Assembly (NCBI GenBank): GCA_018830745.1
Contig: JAHJRU010000173.1
Span: 1 to 7,326, forward strand
Origin: Chloroflexota bacterium
Lineage (GTDB): Bacteria > Chloroflexota > Dehalococcoidia > Dehalococcoidales > JAHJRU01
Direction: 5' to 3'
DNA length: 7,326 bases
Shown: positions 5,909 to 7,326 of the stretch, one piece after another
How the letters are laid out: each line of letters opens with the position of its first letter
Numbering within the stretch: position 1 is the stretch's first letter
Notes under the pieces: model-generated
What the model was told of the DNA's origin: nothing
Database searches by the model: none
The model's input: the letters and a program-made list of their open reading frames with translations, nothing else
Made by a program: the position numbers and the translations under genes

Positions 5909-6553
5909 ATGTTAGAATCATATGCCTACGGAATGTGGCCGGCAGCAGCGATAAGCATCGGCATATTTATTTTCTTTACTTTGAGCTATCTAAAGCCAAA
6001 GAAGCGGCGAGAGTGGCGTTCCATGGGTACGTTTAGCGCTTTCACGGTGGCTCTATTCACCGAGATGTACGGTTTTCCACTCACTATTTACATCCTCACC
6101 TCAACGCTGGGGAGCAGATATCCGGTCCTCAACCCGTTTACTCATATTAATGGTCACCTCTGGGTAGCTCTTGCCGGGGGTTCCATATCGGTTTGGGTGC
6201 TGGTCATGATAGTAAGCAATGCAGCTATGTTTGGTGGCTTAGTAGTCATGGGTAAAGCCTGGAAGCAGATCCACAAAGCCAACGGTGGCCTGGTAACTTC
6301 AGGGCTTTATGGCCGGGTGAGACACCCGCAGTACTTTGCTCTGTTCCTTATTACGGTGGGCATGCTCATTCAGTGGCCCACGATTGTTACCGCTGCTATG
6401 TGGCCTATCCTGATGTTTATGTACTATCGACTGGCCCGCAGGGAAGAGAAGGAAATGGAGAAACACTTTGGCGAGGAATATATGCTCTACAAACATCAGG
6501 TGCCGATGTTCTTGCCACGATTATCATTGACAACTCAAAGGGCCGGAGCCTGA
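5909..6553 (+). CDS. isoprenylcysteine carboxyl methyltransferase-like membrane protein
   Basis: A 214-residue integral membrane protein with about five hydrophobic segments (roughly 12-28, 43-63, 84-102, 103-115, 143-175). The C-terminal third carries the S-adenosylmethionine-binding pattern of the ICMT/phospholipid methyltransferase superfamily: LYGRVRHPQY (133-142), then ARREEKEMEKHFGEEYMLY (176-194) and the closing VPMFLP. This predicts a methyltransferase at the cytoplasmic membrane face. Bacterial members lack prenylated protein substrates, and the acceptor is unknown. I chose ATG 5909, 5 nt after GGAGG (5899-5903), over the in-frame TTG at 5906, which is too close. Members of this family are often found with copper ATPase genes, as here, but why is not established. 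The C-terminus (SLTTQRAGA) is a poorly conserved tail. Confidence 0.85.
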   Translation: MLESYAYGMWPAAAISIGIFIFFTLSYLKPKKRREWRSMGTFSAFTVALFTEMYGFPLTIYILTSTLGSRYPVLNPFTHINGHLWVALAGGSISVWVLVMIVSNAAMFGGLVVMGKAWKQIHKANGGLVTSGLYGRVRHPQYFALFLITVGMLIQWPTIVTAAMWPILMFMYYRLARREEKEMEKHFGEEYMLYKHQVPMFLPRLSLTTQRAGA

Positions 6554-6560
6554 AATTCTT

Positions 6561-6591
6561 ATCTCAGGTTAAGCCTCCTTTAATCTGGGAT
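6561..6591 (+). other. intergenic 12-bp RNA hairpin
   Basis: ATCTCAGGTTAA (6561-6572) can pair with TTAATCTGGGAT (6580-6591) over 12 bp with two G-U wobbles, around a 7-nt loop GCCTCCT. It starts 7 nt after the stop of the methyltransferase gene. The following sequence (TAAGCTTTGTTAAG) has only a loose T-rich stretch, so it is at best a leaky terminator. It could equally stabilise or process the operon mRNA. The loop contains CCTCC, complementary to the GGAG(G) ribosome sites of the next genes. Confidence 0.4.
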
Positions 6592-6643
6592 TAAGCTTTG
6601 TTAAGTAGAATTGATAGTAGGAGATAAAAGGAGAAGCAAAAAA

Positions 6644-6823
6644 ATGGTTGAATTCTTGCAGAGTTACGGCATCTGGATATTCTTGGGACTGATCTTCTTA
6701 ATGATGTTCCGTGGCCGCGGTCGTGGAATGGGCTGCTGTGGTGGTGGACATCAGCATGACGCTGAGACGGTAGAGAAAGACGACCAGCAGGGCACGGGAA
6801 AAGGCAGTTCGAGCTGTCACTGA
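6644..6823 (+). CDS. small membrane-anchored protein with CCGGGHxH motif
   Basis: A 59-residue protein: one membrane helix (about residues 8-22), an Arg/Gly linker (RGRGRGMG), then Cys31-Cys32-Gly-Gly-Gly-His36-Gln-His38, an acidic/polar tail, and a C-terminal Cys58-His59. The Cys/His cluster next to the membrane, immediately upstream of a copper-type ATPase, suggests metal binding or delivery (inference). No established family function is known to me, though similar short proteins accompany copper ATPases. I chose ATG 6644, preceded by AAAAGGAG at about 10 nt; the frame can be extended to a TTG at 6611 but without a better site. The gap to the ATPase gene is 55 nt. Confidence 0.7.
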   Translation: MVEFLQSYGIWIFLGLIFLMMFRGRGRGMGCCGGGHQHDAETVEKDDQQGTGKGSSSCH

Positions 6824-6878
6824 TAAGTAGCCAAGGAGATAACGAGAAGGTGGAAGGCGGTAAAAGGAGGTTCAGAAA

Positions 6879-7326
6879 ATGGCAAATACCAAAGATTTAA
6901 AGAAAGTATCCCTGTCTGTTGGAGGTATGACCTGCGCCTCCTGCGTGGCTCATGTAGAAGAAGCCCTCAAGGGGGTGCCTGGTGTGCATGGAGTGGTGGG
7001 TAATCTGGCTACCAGCAAAGCTTCGGTAGAATACGACCCGACCCAGGCGTCACTTACTGCTTTGAAAAAAGCGGTGGACGAGACAGGGTATGAAGTTGTT
7101 TTAAATACCGCTAATCTTAATGTGACGGGCATGACCTGTGCCTCATGTGTGGAGCATGTTCAGAAGGCAGCGGGTGACCTGCCGGGAGTCGTCAAGGCAG
7201 TAGTGAACCTCGCCACAAACAGTGCCCGCGTGGAATACGAGCCCTCCATTACGTCGCTAGCCGAAATCAAAAAGACTATCAGTGAGGTCGGTTATGAAGC
7301 TACGGAGCGGGGCGAGGGGCAGGAGG
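6879..7326 (+). CDS. copA: heavy-metal translocating P-type ATPase, CopA-like, N-terminal part
   Basis: Beginning of a membrane metal-export ATPase cut off by the window end after 149 residues. Two consecutive heavy-metal-associated domains are complete, each with GMTCASC (Cys19/Cys22 and Cys87/Cys90) and the closing GYE pattern (70-72 and again near residue 140). The GMTCASC form is typical of monovalent copper (or silver) pumps, hence the symbol; zinc/cadmium pumps generally have other variants. The transmembrane and catalytic regions (CPC, DKTGT) lie beyond the window, so ion choice is inferred. The ATG follows AAAAGGAGG (6862-6870) at about 8 nt, the strongest ribosome site of the operon, consistent with high translation. 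Confidence 0.92.
   Translation, partial: MANTKDLKKVSLSVGGMTCASCVAHVEEALKGVPGVHGVVGNLATSKASVEYDPTQASLTALKKAVDETGYEVVLNTANLNVTGMTCASCVEHVQKAAGDLPGVVKAVVNLATNSARVEYEPSITSLAEIKKTISEVGYEATERGEGQE

Noticed and set aside
5649..5921. 90-codon - strand frame across the DUF2933-like gene
   Set aside because: Antisense to a recognisable membrane protein and without a ribosome site or motif.

Overview
The window looks like chromosomal DNA from an anaerobic bacterium of moderate GC content. The case for anaerobiosis is a pair of oxygen-sensitive 2-hydroxyacyl-CoA dehydratase / benzoyl-CoA reductase-type subunits next to a 3-hydroxyacyl-CoA dehydrogenase. A Chloroflexota (Dehalococcoidia-like) or other syntrophic/fermentative anaerobe would fit, but that is an impression; the window has no rRNA or other phylogenetic marker. 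There are three blocks.

Block 1 (1-3611, + strand) is acyl-CoA metabolism. A complete 3-hydroxybutyryl-CoA dehydrogenase-type enzyme (27-896) is followed, behind its own near-consensus sigma70 promoter (959-987), by two overlapping genes (1045-2196 and 2193-3611). These encode the small and large subunits of a 2-hydroxyacyl-CoA dehydratase-family enzyme, each with three candidate [4Fe-4S]-ligand cysteines. The ATP-dependent activase such enzymes need is not in the window.

Block 2 (3655-5526) is a nuclease locus with signs of rearrangement. On the - strand a 488-residue protein (3804-5270) joins a Cas4/RecB-like PD-(D/E)XK nuclease half to a DEDD exonuclease-like DUF2779 half. A well-initiated 38-codon gene (3655-3771) lies just downstream. 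Upstream, overlapping the nuclease start as TAATG, is the 3' end of a UvrD-like helicase gene whose remainder is missing. Where that homology stops (near 5400), a + strand C-terminal gene fragment begins, so the place looks like a recombination junction.

Block 3 (5532-7326, + strand) looks like a metal (probably copper) handling operon. It opens with an array of TCTAA repeats spaced exactly 11 bp apart, which resembles a site for an OmpR/PhoB-type response regulator. Then come a 63-residue two-helix membrane protein of the DUF2933 type, an isoprenylcysteine carboxyl methyltransferase-like membrane enzyme, an intergenic hairpin, a 59-residue membrane-anchored protein with a Cys-Cys-Gly-Gly-Gly-His-x-His motif, and the start of a CopA-like P-type ATPase with two metal-binding domains, cut by the window end.

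The most noteworthy features are the 11-bp repeat array, the helicase-remnant/dual-nuclease arrangement, and the small metal-motif proteins around the ATPase.
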